From assembly GCA_002345965.1 (NCBI GenBank), contig DDTF01000058.1:1-64000 (forward strand): DNA of 64,000 nt, given 5' to 3'. Shown in pieces: positions 45,168 through 54,521 of this stretch; within the stretch, counting starts at the first letter, position 1; each line of letters begins with the position of its first letter. The translations under genes were made by a program, and so were the position numbers. This DNA comes from Flammeovirgaceae bacterium UBA2371. GTDB lineage: Bacteria; Bacteroidota; Bacteroidia; Cytophagales; Cyclobacteriaceae. The notes beneath the pieces are model-generated. The model was not told the DNA's origin. It saw nothing but the letters and a program-made list of their open reading frames with translations, and did no database searches.

Positions 45168-45425
45168 ATGAAAAAAGTGTTTGTTTTAATGTTTTTTTCT
45201 CTGGTGTTTGTAGTTGACACCTTTGCGCAGTGCGCAATGTGCCGTGCTACGCTAGAGAATAATGTTAGTAATGGAAACCCCGGGATAGCCGCGGGTATCA
45301 ATTTTGGTATCATGTATTTGTTCTTTGCTCCGTATCTCGCTGTTGGTGCGGTAGCTTTCTTTTGGTATAAAACAACTAGGTCCAATGCACGAAAAGAGCT
45401 GGAAAGGCGCACTTTGCTCAGGTAA
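45168..45425 (+). CDS. Small membrane protein with CxxC near an oxidase assembly cluster
   Basis: 85 residues. A signal peptide ends at TFAQ. The mature part begins with CAMCRATLENN and has one membrane helix (YLFFAPYLAVGAVAFFWY) and a basic tail. CxxC just outside the membrane hints at metal binding or redox work in oxidase assembly, given the DUF420 neighbour 4 bases upstream; no function is established. The last 41 bases overlap the next gene in another frame. Confidence 0.75.
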   Translation: MKKVFVLMFFSLVFVVDTFAQCAMCRATLENNVSNGNPGIAAGINFGIMYLFFAPYLAVGAVAFFWYKTTRSNARKELERRTLLR

Positions 45426-45762
45426 ATGCCCCAAATGTCGAAAAGGGGATATCTTCAAAACCTCTTTGTTCGATTTGTCTGGTTTTTGGAAAATGAATAA
45501 TAACTGCACGCAGTGCGGAGTTTCTTTCGAGCCGGAACCTGGTTTTTATTTTGGGGCCATGTTTGTGAGCTATGCCTTAAGTGTGGCTTTGTTTGCTACT
45601 ATTGGAATAGCCCTCTATGTACTCGGTAATCCCGCAGATTGGGTTTACTTGCTGTCTATTGTGGGTGGGGCTATATTGTTTACTCCTTTCTCCTTCCGCT
45701 ATTCAAGAATTCTGTTCTTGTACTTCTTCGGTGGCATCCATTATGACCCAGCTGCCGGGTAG
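45385..45762 (+). CDS. DUF983 family zinc-ribbon membrane protein
   Basis: 125 residues. CPKCRKGDIF and CTQCGVSFEPEPGFYFGAMFVSYAL form the DUF983 signature: two CxxC pairs then two helices. The start ATG at 45385 lies 41 bases inside the previous gene; it is required because the next Met (in KMNNN) would remove the first CxxC. Function unknown; the family often sits near cytochrome oxidase genes. Confidence 0.85.
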   Translation: MHEKSWKGALCSGKCPKCRKGDIFKTSLFDLSGFWKMNNNCTQCGVSFEPEPGFYFGAMFVSYALSVALFATIGIALYVLGNPADWVYLLSIVGGAILFTPFSFRYSRILFLYFFGGIHYDPAAG

Positions 45763-45805
45763 TTAATCTTTCCCTGTTTCGTTAATTTTATTGATTCTCA
45801 ATTCA

Positions 45806-48800
45806 ATGAACTTTAACAGGGCGTTTATATTCTTTTTTATTGGGCTGGTCATTGTATTCGTTGGGTTACAACGGAATGGGGCCACGGAAGATCCTACTCA
45901 GGTATTGCTCAATGAGATCAGTTTCCGGATAACTCAAGAAATCAAAGCTTTGGATGTTGAGGCTGCTCAGCTGTTGCAACAACCGTCAATGGATTTAAGT
46001 ACCGTTTCACATTCCTTTTTTGTAATGGATAGTTCCAGAGTAGTGCTTTGGAATAAGAATGAATTCTTGCCTGATTTGCGAACAGTACAAAGTGATTTTT
46101 CGATTCGATTGCTTCAGTGGCCTCGGGGAATATTTTTGTTGAAAAAATGGCCAGTCAATAGTGAGACATTTTTATTGGGAGTTATTCCTTTCCAAAATCG
46201 ATACAAGATCAATAATCGCTATCTCATTTCAGGATGGAACAAAGAGATTTTCACAACACAGGATGTTGCGATTAGAGAAATAACTGGTGAGGGCTATCCT
46301 TTTATATGGCAAGGAAAAGAGATTTTTAAATTGGCCATTACCAGTAACGCCCCCCAGCGTACCGCTGTTGACTGGTGGAATTTGGCTATTATTTCATTTG
46401 GTATTCTGATTTTAATTACCGGTTGTTACCAAACAATTTCTGTTTTTCATCAAAGGCGTAAATTCGAAATTGCATTTGTCGGACTTTTGATATTTTTCAT
46501 TGGGGGGAGAACCTTAATGTTACAATTGTTTTCTTCTCCGGATATCCCACTTTTTGATCCTTCTTATTTCGCATCTTCCAGTTACAATCGATCTGTTGGT
46601 GATTTGTTCCTCAACACCGTATGCATTACTGTTCCCATTGTTTATCTTTTTTATAATTTTCATCGCTTTAGCCTTATAAAAAAGATGCTAGCCTTTCATT
46701 TGGCGAAACGAAGTGCGATGGCTGTAGTGCTTATCCTGCTAGGCTATTTTTCTGTTCTGCTGCCTTTTCTATTTATTGAAACCATTTTTCACAACTCGTC
46801 CATTACACTGGACGTTACAAGAACGTTGTCTTTTGATGAGTTAAGAATATTTTCTTTTCTGTCTGTAATTATCGCTTGCATATGTGCCTTCATGCTGGTC
46901 CATGTATTTGCTCGGTTGGTACTTGGAATTATCAATAACCACAGGATCTATTTTCCAGGTTATTTGGCAATTGCTATTGCATTATTTTTATTGTACTCAT
47001 TTGCGGTAGACCGGAATTACTTGCTTTCACTTTTGGTTGCTTCCGGATATTTATTGCTGATTTGGATTATAGAATTACCAAAAAATTTAAAGCGCACTAC
47101 GTATGTCACTTTCATATATTTATTTGTAGCGATAGTAGCGTTCTCTTTGTTGGGTTCATTGTCGATTAAAAAATTTGTATTGGAGGATAAGGTGAATTCT
47201 CAATTCAGATTTGCAAATGCTTTTCTCACAGACCGAGATTATTTAGGGGAGTATCTATTAGGGGAGAGTATTCTAAGGATTTCAAATGACCCCTTTATTC
47301 AAACACGCTTGGGGAGTCCGTTTTTAAGTAAGGCTGTGGTCCGTCAGAAGGTAAAGCAGGTATATCTCAATGCTTATTTTGATAAATACGATATTCAAAT
47401 TCATTTGTTCAATCCCAATGGCAACTCGTTTGATAACTCTACTTCTCTTGGTTTCATTGAATTGATCACCAACTTCCAGCAAAAAGCAACCAAGACCAAT
47501 TATGAGGGATTGTATTTTTTGAAAAACTCAAGTGAAGAAGCTACCAAGCGGTACCTGGCAGTAATACCTGTTAATCGCTTTGGAATGGTTACCGGGTATG
47601 TGGTGTTGGACCTTTCACTAAAAAGAGTAATACCTCGTAATGTATTTCCTGAATTGTTACTGGATGATCGATTTATACAATATTTTAAAAATCGGGATTT
47701 TAGCTACGCTTTTTTTAATGAGAACCAAATCACCAGTAGCTTTGGAGACTTTAATTTTGAGAAAAATTTTGAGATTGATCAACTTGCCAATGCCAAACTA
47801 TACAATGAAGGGATTTCTGATAACGGCTATATCCATGTAGGCGTAGAGGATGAACAAAAAACAGTGACGGTAGTATCGTCACCATCGTACTCCTTTTTTA
47901 ATTTGATTACCAATTTTTCTTTTTTATTCATCATTGGTCTATTCATTATTTTAATTGGTTTGCTGGTTTATGGTGCCAACACCCTATATCAGCGAAGAGA
48001 ACTAAACTACTCTGCCCGTATACAACTCTACGTTTACCTTGCATTTATACTTCCATTAGTAATGGTTAGTGCCACTACACTGGGGTTGATAAACCGCTCA
48101 GCGGAATCGCAACTAAAGGAAGAGTACGTTGAAAAATCAAAAACTATTGGTGAGCGGTTTGCGCCTCTTATAGATGCCTTTTTAAAGAATGGCAGTGCGC
48201 CTGTAAATGACATTGAAAACCAACTTATTGACCTGGCAAAATTGGCCAATGTTGACGCTTCAGTTTTCTCTGCATCAGGAGTACTGATGGCATCCAGCCA
48301 GCCCTTAATTTATGAAGACAGAATAATGTCTGTCTTAATTGATCATGATGCCCTGGTAGCCATTGCAGCGCATAATGAGCAATCTTACGTTGGTAACGAA
48401 CAAATTGGGTCATTGAGTTATAATAGCTCCTACTATGGCATGCGCTCTCCTGAGTCCGGGGAGTTAATAGGAATATTGAGTTTACCTTTTTTTGAATCAG
48501 CTTATTCACTTGAGAAAACGCGAATCAGTGTAATGTCTAATATTATCAACATTTTTTGTGTTGTATTTATTCTATTCTCCATCCTTTCATTTTTCGCGGT
48601 TCGTTGGCTTACCTTTCCCTTGGAGTTCATCACCAGAACTTTACGAAGAACGACATTTACAGAATCCAACAAACCATTGGTATGGCACGCCAATGATGAA
48701 ATCGGCTTGATGGTGAATGAGTATAACAAAATGGTGGAGAACCTGGAGCAGAGCAGAATTGAGATTTCAAGAATTCAAAAAGAATCGGCATGGCGAGAAA

Positions 48801-49447
48801 TTGCCAAGCAGGTAGCACATGAAGTGAAGAATCCGCTTACGCCCATGAAACTTACGCTGCAGCAGATGGAACGGGCATTGCTGACGGATAGCTTGTCTAA
48901 GGATAAGACGGAGAAGTCTGTTCAAACCTTGCTGCAACAAGTTGAAATTCTAAATGACATTGCAGCATCATTCAGTGCTTTTGCAAGAATGCCCGCGCCT
49001 ATTCTGCAAAAAGTAGAACTTACCTCACTGTTGAAGCGGGTAGTAGATTTGCACAGCGATTATCAGGAAGGAACAGTTAAGTTAATATTGCCTGATCAAC
49101 CGGTTTATATAATGGGAGATGACCAGCTGTTGAGCAGGGTGTTTTCAAACATTATACTTAATGCATTGCAATCCGGTGAAGAAGGCAGCAAAATTGAGGT
49201 TATCATCCGGCTTTCGCTTACTTCAAAGTCTTGTATCATTAGTATCTCTGATAATGGAAAAGGGATTGACCCTGAACTAGGAGAGAAAATTTTCCTGCCA
49301 CACTTCAGTACAAAAAAATCTGGGTCAGGGTTGGGTTTGGCCATTGCCAGACAGGGAATCGAACAAAATGGTGGTAGTATACGATTTGAAACACAAGCAG
49401 GTAAAGGAACGGTGTTTTACGTGGAAATTAAAATTGCTGATCGCTGA
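45806..49447 (+). CDS. Large membrane sensor histidine kinase
   Basis: About 1213 residues from the ATG at 45806. A TTG at 45791 gives five more codons but precedes the membrane helix. The N-terminus contains two extended extracytoplasmic regions and about nine to ten helices. A HAMP-like segment precedes the kinase core: phosphoacceptor His1005 in QVAHEVKNPLTPMK, N-box NIILNALQSG, G1 DNGKGIDPELGEKIF and F/G2 HFSTKKSGSGLGLAIARQ. The NtrY-like core carries no receiver, and no response regulator gene is adjacent, so its partner is elsewhere. Signal unknown. Confidence 0.9.
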   Translation: MNFNRAFIFFFIGLVIVFVGLQRNGATEDPTQVLLNEISFRITQEIKALDVEAAQLLQQPSMDLSTVSHSFFVMDSSRVVLWNKNEFLPDLRTVQSDFSIRLLQWPRGIFLLKKWPVNSETFLLGVIPFQNRYKINNRYLISGWNKEIFTTQDVAIREITGEGYPFIWQGKEIFKLAITSNAPQRTAVDWWNLAIISFGILILITGCYQTISVFHQRRKFEIAFVGLLIFFIGGRTLMLQLFSSPDIPLFDPSYFASSSYNRSVGDLFLNTVCITVPIVYLFYNFHRFSLIKKMLAFHLAKRSAMAVVLILLGYFSVLLPFLFIETIFHNSSITLDVTRTLSFDELRIFSFLSVIIACICAFMLVHVFARLVLGIINNHRIYFPGYLAIAIALFLLYSFAVDRNYLLSLLVASGYLLLIWIIELPKNLKRTTYVTFIYLFVAIVAFSLLGSLSIKKFVLEDKVNSQFRFANAFLTDRDYLGEYLLGESILRISNDPFIQTRLGSPFLSKAVVRQKVKQVYLNAYFDKYDIQIHLFNPNGNSFDNSTSLGFIELITNFQQKATKTNYEGLYFLKNSSEEATKRYLAVIPVNRFGMVTGYVVLDLSLKRVIPRNVFPELLLDDRFIQYFKNRDFSYAFFNENQITSSFGDFNFEKNFEIDQLANAKLYNEGISDNGYIHVGVEDEQKTVTVVSSPSYSFFNLITNFSFLFIIGLFIILIGLLVYGANTLYQRRELNYSARIQLYVYLAFILPLVMVSATTLGLINRSAESQLKEEYVEKSKTIGERFAPLIDAFLKNGSAPVNDIENQLIDLAKLANVDASVFSASGVLMASSQPLIYEDRIMSVLIDHDALVAIAAHNEQSYVGNEQIGSLSYNSSYYGMRSPESGELIGILSLPFFESAYSLEKTRISVMSNIINIFCVVFILFSILSFFAVRWLTFPLEFITRTLRRTTFTESNKPLVWHANDEIGLMVNEYNKMVENLEQSRIEISRIQKESAWREIAKQVAHEVKNPLTPMKLTLQQMERALLTDSLSKDKTEKSVQTLLQQVEILNDIAASFSAFARMPAPILQKVELTSLLKRVVDLHSDYQEGTVKLILPDQPVYIMGDDQLLSRVFSNIILNALQSGEEGSKIEVIIRLSLTSKSCIISISDNGKGIDPELGEKIFLPHFSTKKSGSGLGLAIARQGIEQNGGSIRFETQAGKGTVFYVEIKIADR

Positions 49448-49459
49448 AATTGAAAGCTG

Positions 49460-50215
49460 CTAATTCTCTTTTTTCTTCAGACTTTGCATTACCTTATTGG
49501 TGAAAACAAAATTGTCCAATTCTTTTACACCAGAATATATAATTTCTTCTTTTGATCCTTCCCACAATTTATGTCCTTGAAACATAAAGAGAATTTTCTC
49601 GCCAATACCCATTACTGAATTCATATCGTGCGTCACTACAACAGTGGTGATATCAAATTCGTCTGTTATTTCTTTTATCAATTCGTCTATAAGAATTGAA
49701 GTTTGGGGATCCAGCCCGGAGTTGGGCTCATCACAAAACAGGTAATTGGGGTTGTTAACGATAGCTCTGGCGATGCCCACTCTTTTTTTCATGCCGCCTG
49801 AAATCTCTGAAGGCATTTTTGAATTCACATTTTCCAATCCTACTCTTTTCAAACAAAAATTGACCCGATCTAATTTTTCTGAAAGAGACATGTTGGTAAG
49901 AATATTAAGTGGAAACATCACATTTTGCTCCACAGATTTAGAGTCAAAGAGGGCTCCTCCCTGAAAGAGCATTCCTATTTCTCTTCGGATTTCAGCCTTC
50001 ATTTCTTTGTCAGCATCTGTAAAATTTCTGCCATCATAGAAAACAGTACCTGTATCAGGGTGGATCAACCCGACAATGCATTTCAATAGTACGCTTTTAC
50101 CTGTACCACTGGCTCCTATGATCAGATTCGTTTTACCTTTCTCAAACACACCACTGATGTTGTGAATAATTTGTTTATCCTCAAATGATTTAGAAATGTT
50201 TTGAATCTCGATCAT
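49460..50215 (-). CDS. MlaF-type ABC transporter ATPase
   Basis: 251 residues: Walker A IGASGTGKS, signature ISGGMKKRVGIARA (the GGMKKR form is typical of MlaF/Ttg2A), Walker B LFCDEPNSGLDP and switch VVTHDM. It drives retrograde or anterograde phospholipid movement between membranes with MlaE. It overlaps the mlaE-like gene by 4 bases. It converges with the kinase gene with only 12 bases between, and no mlaD-like substrate-binding gene is adjacent. Confidence 0.88.
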   Translation of the reverse strand: MIEIQNISKSFEDKQIIHNISGVFEKGKTNLIIGASGTGKSVLLKCIVGLIHPDTGTVFYDGRNFTDADKEMKAEIRREIGMLFQGGALFDSKSVEQNVMFPLNILTNMSLSEKLDRVNFCLKRVGLENVNSKMPSEISGGMKKRVGIARAIVNNPNYLFCDEPNSGLDPQTSILIDELIKEITDEFDITTVVVTHDMNSVMGIGEKILFMFQGHKLWEGSKEEIIYSGVKELDNFVFTNKVMQSLKKKEN

Positions 50216-50940
50216 AACAGTAGTTGAGCCAGTAAATAGTCTCCGATGAGAACTGCAATAACACTGGTGGTAACGGCTTCAGTGCTTGAAATGCCTACCT
50301 CCAGCGCTCCGCCTTTTGTGTAGTAACCCTTATAACATGAAATGGTCGAAATCATGAAGGCGAAAACAAAAGACTTTATCAAAGCGAAAGTGACCATGTA
50401 GGGGTTAAAGACAAAACGAATACCATAGATGTAATCCGTAGGGCTTATGATCCCCGTAAGCGACCCCACCAGGTAGCCACCCATCAATGCGCAAATTCCA
50501 GCCAGGATAACCAGCATAGGATACATGAGCAAGGAAGCTACTACTTTTGGAAGCACTAAATAGGAGGCAGAATTAATACCCATTACTTCAAGGGCATCAA
50601 TCTGTTCTGTAATACGCATTGTCCCCAGCCCGCCCGCCATGCTACTACCCACTTTGCCAGCATAAATAATGGCAATGATGGTAGGGGCAAGTTCAAGGAT
50701 GGTCATCTCTCTCACAACCTGGGAGATGATGAATTTAGGTATTAAGGGGCTCACCATGTTGTAGGCCGTTTGCACGGTGGTTACTGCCCCCATAAATGAT
50801 GAAACCAGGGCGACCAGGAGGATGGAATTGACGCCTACTAAAATGGCCTCATCCATAATAAGCTTATAATAGGTTTTAAAGGATTCTCTTCGGACCACGA
50901 GTGACCCGAGGAACATCAAGTACTTGCCAAATTCCTTCAT
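50212..50940 (-). CDS. MlaE-type ABC transporter permease
   Basis: 242 residues with about five helices. TVQTAYNMVSPLIPKFI, ELAPTIIAIIYAGKVGSSMAGGLG and MRITEQIDALEVMGI are strong MlaE/DUF140 markers. Inner-membrane part of a lipid transporter serving the outer membrane. The promoter box at 50969-50976 lies 28 bases before the ATG. Confidence 0.92.
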   Translation of the reverse strand: MKEFGKYLMFLGSLVVRRESFKTYYKLIMDEAILVGVNSILLVALVSSFMGAVTTVQTAYNMVSPLIPKFIISQVVREMTILELAPTIIAIIYAGKVGSSMAGGLGTMRITEQIDALEVMGINSASYLVLPKVVASLLMYPMLVILAGICALMGGYLVGSLTGIISPTDYIYGIRFVFNPYMVTFALIKSFVFAFMISTISCYKGYYTKGGALEVGISSTEAVTTSVIAVLIGDYLLAQLLL

Positions 50941-50968
50941 TTAAACCCAGTTATATAACTATCTTGCT

Positions 50969-50976
50969 CAAAGATA
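50969..50976 (-). promoter_or_regulatory. -7 box for the mlaEF pair
   Basis: Minus-strand TATCTTTG, a full TAnnTTTG match, giving a leader of about 22 bases. No -33 TTTG at the standard distance. Confidence 0.45.
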
Positions 50977-50999
50977 AAATAATTTATCTATGATCGTAG

Positions 51000-51026
51000 C
51001 CGCCTTTTTCAGCTTGTAAAAGGCGG
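51000..51026. repeat. Inverted repeat between mlaE and the SDR gene
   Basis: CCGCCTTTT and AAAAGGCGG, a perfect 9-bp stem with a nine-base loop, in the 186-base divergent gap. It lies upstream of both genes, so it is not a terminator for either; a possible operator. Confidence 0.4.
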
Positions 51027-51126
51027 GATTTTATGAGATTTTTTATTGAATAAAAGAATGGAATTGCCAACTAGCAAAATTGACCTACAGAATTGACCCC
51101 TCGCGTCAGTAATAATAAATCGAACA

Positions 51127-51831
51127 ATGAATAAGTTAATTGTGGTGTCAGGTGGCACTAAAGGAATTGGCCGGGCCGTTATTGAAAAATTTGCTGCATC
51201 AGGTTTTGATGTCTTTACCTGCGCCAGAAACGAAAATGATTTGGTACAGCTAAAAATATCATTAGAGCAGAAGAACGATGTGACGTTGCACTATTTAGTT
51301 GCAGATTTGAGTCAACGTGCTGCAGTGGCTGATTTTTCAAAGGCCATATTGGACCTGAAACGTCCCGTGGAGATATTGGTAAATAATGCTGGTTATTTTG
51401 AGCCTGGTTTGATTACTGAAGAAAGAGAAGGAGCACTAGAAAAAATGATTGATACCAACGTTTATAGTGCCTACCATCTTACCCGGGCATTGGTTCCCAA
51501 TATGAAGAAGGAGAAAACGGGCCATATTTTTTCTATTTGCTCGGTAGCAAGCCTTTTTGCCTATCCCAATGGGGGATCTTATTCCATTTCAAAATTTGCT
51601 TTGTTGGGCTTTACCAAGGTGCTCAGAGAAGAATTGAAGCGATTTGGAATCCGCGTAACGGCTGTTATAGCTGGTGCTGCCTATACTGCCAGTTGGGAGA
51701 AATCAGATTTGCCACGGGAGCGCTTTATGAAGGCCCAAGACGTTGCAGACGCTCTTTTTGGGGCGTATTCCCTTTCTCCTCAAGCGGTGATGGAGGAGCT
51801 CATTATAAGGCCTCAGCTGGGTGATATTTAG
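51127..51831 (+). CDS. Short-chain dehydrogenase/reductase
   Basis: 234 residues. Classical SDR: cofactor motif VVSGGTKGIGRAV (about 7-18), NNAGYFEPG near 86, catalytic Ser139 or 142, Tyr152 and Lys156 in SYSISKFALLGF. The Thr-Lys before GIG and Arg34 suggest NADP(H). The substrate is unknown. Divergent from mlaE; the next gene, ispG, starts about 60 bases later. Confidence 0.87.
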   Translation: MNKLIVVSGGTKGIGRAVIEKFAASGFDVFTCARNENDLVQLKISLEQKNDVTLHYLVADLSQRAAVADFSKAILDLKRPVEILVNNAGYFEPGLITEEREGALEKMIDTNVYSAYHLTRALVPNMKKEKTGHIFSICSVASLFAYPNGGSYSISKFALLGFTKVLREELKRFGIRVTAVIAGAAYTASWEKSDLPRERFMKAQDVADALFGAYSLSPQAVMEELIIRPQLGDI

Positions 51832-51867
51832 GCCACCTATTCCTGAACAATAAACCCGATTTGGGGT

Positions 51868-51875
51868 TAACTTTG
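51868..51875 (+). promoter_or_regulatory. -7 box inside the possible ispG 5' end
   Basis: TAACTTTG matches TAnnTTTG and would start a transcript near 51882, just before the GTG at 51891. This bears on the choice of ispG start codon. No -33 element at the expected place. Confidence 0.4.
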
Positions 51876-51890
51876 CAAAAAGAATTGCCT

Positions 51891-53852
51891 GTGAAGCCTG
51901 AAATTGCTCAATTTCAAAAATACTGTAACTCCCTGGTTGCTTATAGCAGAAGAAAAACCCGGGTAGTCAATATTGGTGGGGTACCCATGGGAGGCGACAA
52001 TCCTATCCGAATCCAGTCAATGACTACCATAGACACTATGGATACCAAGGGATCTGTCGAGCAAACCATTCGCATGGTAGAGGCGGGTTGCGAATACGTA
52101 AGAATAACAGCACCCAGTTTAAAAGAAGCACAGAATCTTCAGGAGATAAAAAAGGAGCTAAGGGCCAGGGGATATGACGTTCCGTTGATTGCAGATATTC
52201 ATTTTACTCCCAATGCTGCTGAGCTGGCGGCTCGCATTGTTGAAAAGGTAAGGGTAAATCCGGGAAACTATGCCGACAAAAAAAGGTTTGAAACCATCGA
52301 ATACACGGATGCGGCTTATCAGGCAGAATTGGATCGAATAAGAAAAAAATTTGCTCCTCTGGTGACCATTTGTAAGGAAAATGGTACAGCAATGCGGATT
52401 GGCACTAACCATGGTTCGCTTTCGGATCGTATCATGAGCAGATATGGGGATACACCGCTTGGCATGGTAGAGTCGGCATTGGAGTTTGTGAGGATATGTG
52501 AAGACATGGGTTACTACGAGATTGTGCTTTCTATGAAGGCAAGCAATCCGCAGGTGATGATTCAAGCCTACCGTATGCTGGTGCATAAACTGGATGAAGA
52601 AGGACTTCAGCCCTATCCATTGCATTTAGGTGTAACCGAAGCAGGAGATGGTGAAGATGGCAGGATTAAATCATCAGTGGGTATTGGTACATTGCTGGAA
52701 GATGGTTTGGGAGATACCATTAGGGTATCCCTTACCGAAGAGCCTGAAGCTGAAGTGCCAGTGGCCAAAATGCTTGCGGAGAGATACGTTAAGCGGATCG
52801 GTGATGTTATTCCGGAATATGACCATTATCCAATTGATCCTTTTGTTTACAACAAGCGAACAACGCATGAGGTATCCAATATTGGCGGTTCCAATGTACC
52901 AAGAGTAATTGCTGATTTATCGACAAAGGAAAAAATAACGGCTGCCTCTTTATATGCACTGGGTTATCAATATTCAGTACCATTGGATAAGTGGACCATC
53001 ACAGACATGGCATGTGATTATGTATTGGCAGGAGACAAGGTCATTGATTTTGAAATTCCAGGGACACTCGGCATAATTTATAATCATGAAACTTGGCAAG
53101 AGCAAAAAGATAAAGCACGCACCTATCCCATTTTTGATGCAACCAACTATTTAGCTGATAGTCTGAAATCTACGTCTTTGAATTTTATTGAAGCGAAGAT
53201 AAACGACTTGACGCCTCAACTGGTGCTGAAATTAAAAAATGACAAAACAGCTGTATTAGTCATCGATACCGATAATGGTCATGGGATGCCGGAGCAAAGG
53301 CGCTTGTTTGCCCTGCTGATGAATCAGGATTGTAGTATTCCTGTGATTATAAAAAGAAGCTATCAGGATTTATCACTGGATCAGCTGCAGCTTTATTCGG
53401 CCACCGACATGGGTGGGCTATTGATCGATGGACTTGGTGATGGGATATTCATCGATGCAAAAAACTGTGGTGGAGATAAGCGCATAAATGAAACAGCCTT
53501 CACCATTCTGCAGGCTACACGTACTCGTATTTCCAAGACTGAATACATTTCTTGTCCTTCATGCGGAAGAACCCTATTTGATCTTCAGGAAACTACAGCA
53601 ATGATTCGCTCCCGTACGTTCCATTTGAAAGGAGTAAAAATCGGAATCATGGGTTGTATCGTTAATGGCCCTGGAGAAATGGCAGATGCTGACTATGGAT
53701 ATGTGGGCTCCGGTCCGGGAAGAATAACATTGTACAGAGGCAAAGAAGTGGTGAAGAAAAATGTGCCATCGGCAAGTGCTGTGGATGAATTAATCAACCT
53801 GATTAAGGAAGATGGAAATTGGGTTGAAATGGAATTGATAGAAAACAATTAA
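51891..53852 (+). CDS. ispG: 4-hydroxy-3-methylbut-2-enyl diphosphate synthase, long bacterial form
   Basis: About 653 residues with the large insert domain of Bacteroidetes and plant IspG. The N-terminal TIM barrel opens with RRKTRVVNIGGVPMGGDN and IRIQSMTTIDT. The C-terminal 4Fe-4S domain has CPSCGRTLFDL and GIMGCIVNGPGEMADADYG. It performs the seventh step of the MEP isoprenoid pathway. No ATG exists before the conserved core; candidates are TTG 51861, TTG 51873 and GTG 51891. GTG is chosen because a -7 promoter box lies just before it, but the longer form is possible. Confidence 0.92.
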   Translation: MKPEIAQFQKYCNSLVAYSRRKTRVVNIGGVPMGGDNPIRIQSMTTIDTMDTKGSVEQTIRMVEAGCEYVRITAPSLKEAQNLQEIKKELRARGYDVPLIADIHFTPNAAELAARIVEKVRVNPGNYADKKRFETIEYTDAAYQAELDRIRKKFAPLVTICKENGTAMRIGTNHGSLSDRIMSRYGDTPLGMVESALEFVRICEDMGYYEIVLSMKASNPQVMIQAYRMLVHKLDEEGLQPYPLHLGVTEAGDGEDGRIKSSVGIGTLLEDGLGDTIRVSLTEEPEAEVPVAKMLAERYVKRIGDVIPEYDHYPIDPFVYNKRTTHEVSNIGGSNVPRVIADLSTKEKITAASLYALGYQYSVPLDKWTITDMACDYVLAGDKVIDFEIPGTLGIIYNHETWQEQKDKARTYPIFDATNYLADSLKSTSLNFIEAKINDLTPQLVLKLKNDKTAVLVIDTDNGHGMPEQRRLFALLMNQDCSIPVIIKRSYQDLSLDQLQLYSATDMGGLLIDGLGDGIFIDAKNCGGDKRINETAFTILQATRTRISKTEYISCPSCGRTLFDLQETTAMIRSRTFHLKGVKIGIMGCIVNGPGEMADADYGYVGSGPGRITLYRGKEVVKKNVPSASAVDELINLIKEDGNWVEMELIENN

Positions 53853-53856
53853 CGAT

Positions 53857-54069
53857 ATGGAAAAAGAATCAGGAACGTCAACACCTAAAAAGAAATTGAC
53901 TTTTAAGGAATTTTTTAGTTTAGGAGAAGTTGGAGGCTATTTTTTCCGCGGAAAAGATCCCAATCGGCCAAATAATATTAATTTGAAAATGATGCATGGT
54001 GTGAACAAGATCAGCATCGTCATTTTTTTGTTGGGGGTACTTTATATCATTCTTAGAAGATTACTATAG
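53857..54069 (+). CDS. Small single-helix membrane protein (DUF6728-like)
   Basis: 70 residues. A polar start rich in Lys, then FFSLGEVGGYFFRGKDPNRP, a conserved-looking block, and one C-terminal membrane helix (ISIVIFLLGVLYIIL). I recall similar short Bacteroidetes proteins labelled DUF6728; this is memory, not a search. It follows ispG by 4 bases and its TAG overlaps the GTG of the next gene. Function unknown. Confidence 0.7.
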   Translation: MEKESGTSTPKKKLTFKEFFSLGEVGGYFFRGKDPNRPNNINLKMMHGVNKISIVIFLLGVLYIILRRLL

Positions 54070-54422
54070 TGAATATCGAATCCTTTAGGAGCTTCTGCAG
54101 GAAAAAAAAGGGAGTGACTGAAGAGTTTCCCTTTGACAAAAATACACTGGTGTACAAGGTGATGGGCAAGATGTTTGTCCTGGCCGATTTGGATTTGTTT
54201 ACCAGTATCAATTTGAAGTGCATTCCCGAAGTGGCTGTGGAGCTGAGAGAGCGGTATCCATCCGTGCAACCGGGCTACCACATGAACAAAAAGCACTGGA
54301 TTACGGTAATTATGGATGGTTCCATCCCCGATCGTGAGATAAAAGCTTGGATTGACGAGTCCTATAATTTGGTAACAAAAACTTTAACCAAAAGCCAAAA
54401 ATTAACACTTAAGTCGTTATAG
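54069..54422 (+). CDS. MmcQ/YjbR family protein
   Basis: 117 residues. VTEEFPFDKNTLVYKVMGKMFVLADL at the start and PGYHMNKKHWITVIMDG in the second half are typical of the YjbR double-wing fold (CyaY-like). The family is small, cytoplasmic and of unclear function, sometimes described as DNA-binding. It starts with GTG at 54069, overlapping the preceding stop by one base. Confidence 0.85.
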   Translation: MNIESFRSFCRKKKGVTEEFPFDKNTLVYKVMGKMFVLADLDLFTSINLKCIPEVAVELRERYPSVQPGYHMNKKHWITVIMDGSIPDREIKAWIDESYNLVTKTLTKSQKLTLKSL

Positions 54423-54491
54423 CCTGGTAGTCAATTAGTTATAGATTGGTTACAATTACCGCCCACCCCGAATTACTTGAGGTTAATTCTT

Positions 54492-54499
54492 TATTTTTG
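54492..54499 (+). promoter_or_regulatory. -7 box for the lipoprotein gene
   Basis: TATTTTTG, a full TAnnTTTG match, 22 bases before the ATG at 54522. A TTG at 54477 is too close to be a standard -33. Confidence 0.4.
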
Positions 54500-54521
54500 T
54501 TGATTGCATAGGTCTAGGTTA

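Noticed and set aside
51079..51108. AATTGACC twice, 14 bases apart, before the SDR gene, resembling a -35 TTGAC.
   Set aside because: Bacteroidota promoters do not use TTGAC, and there is no matching -7 box.
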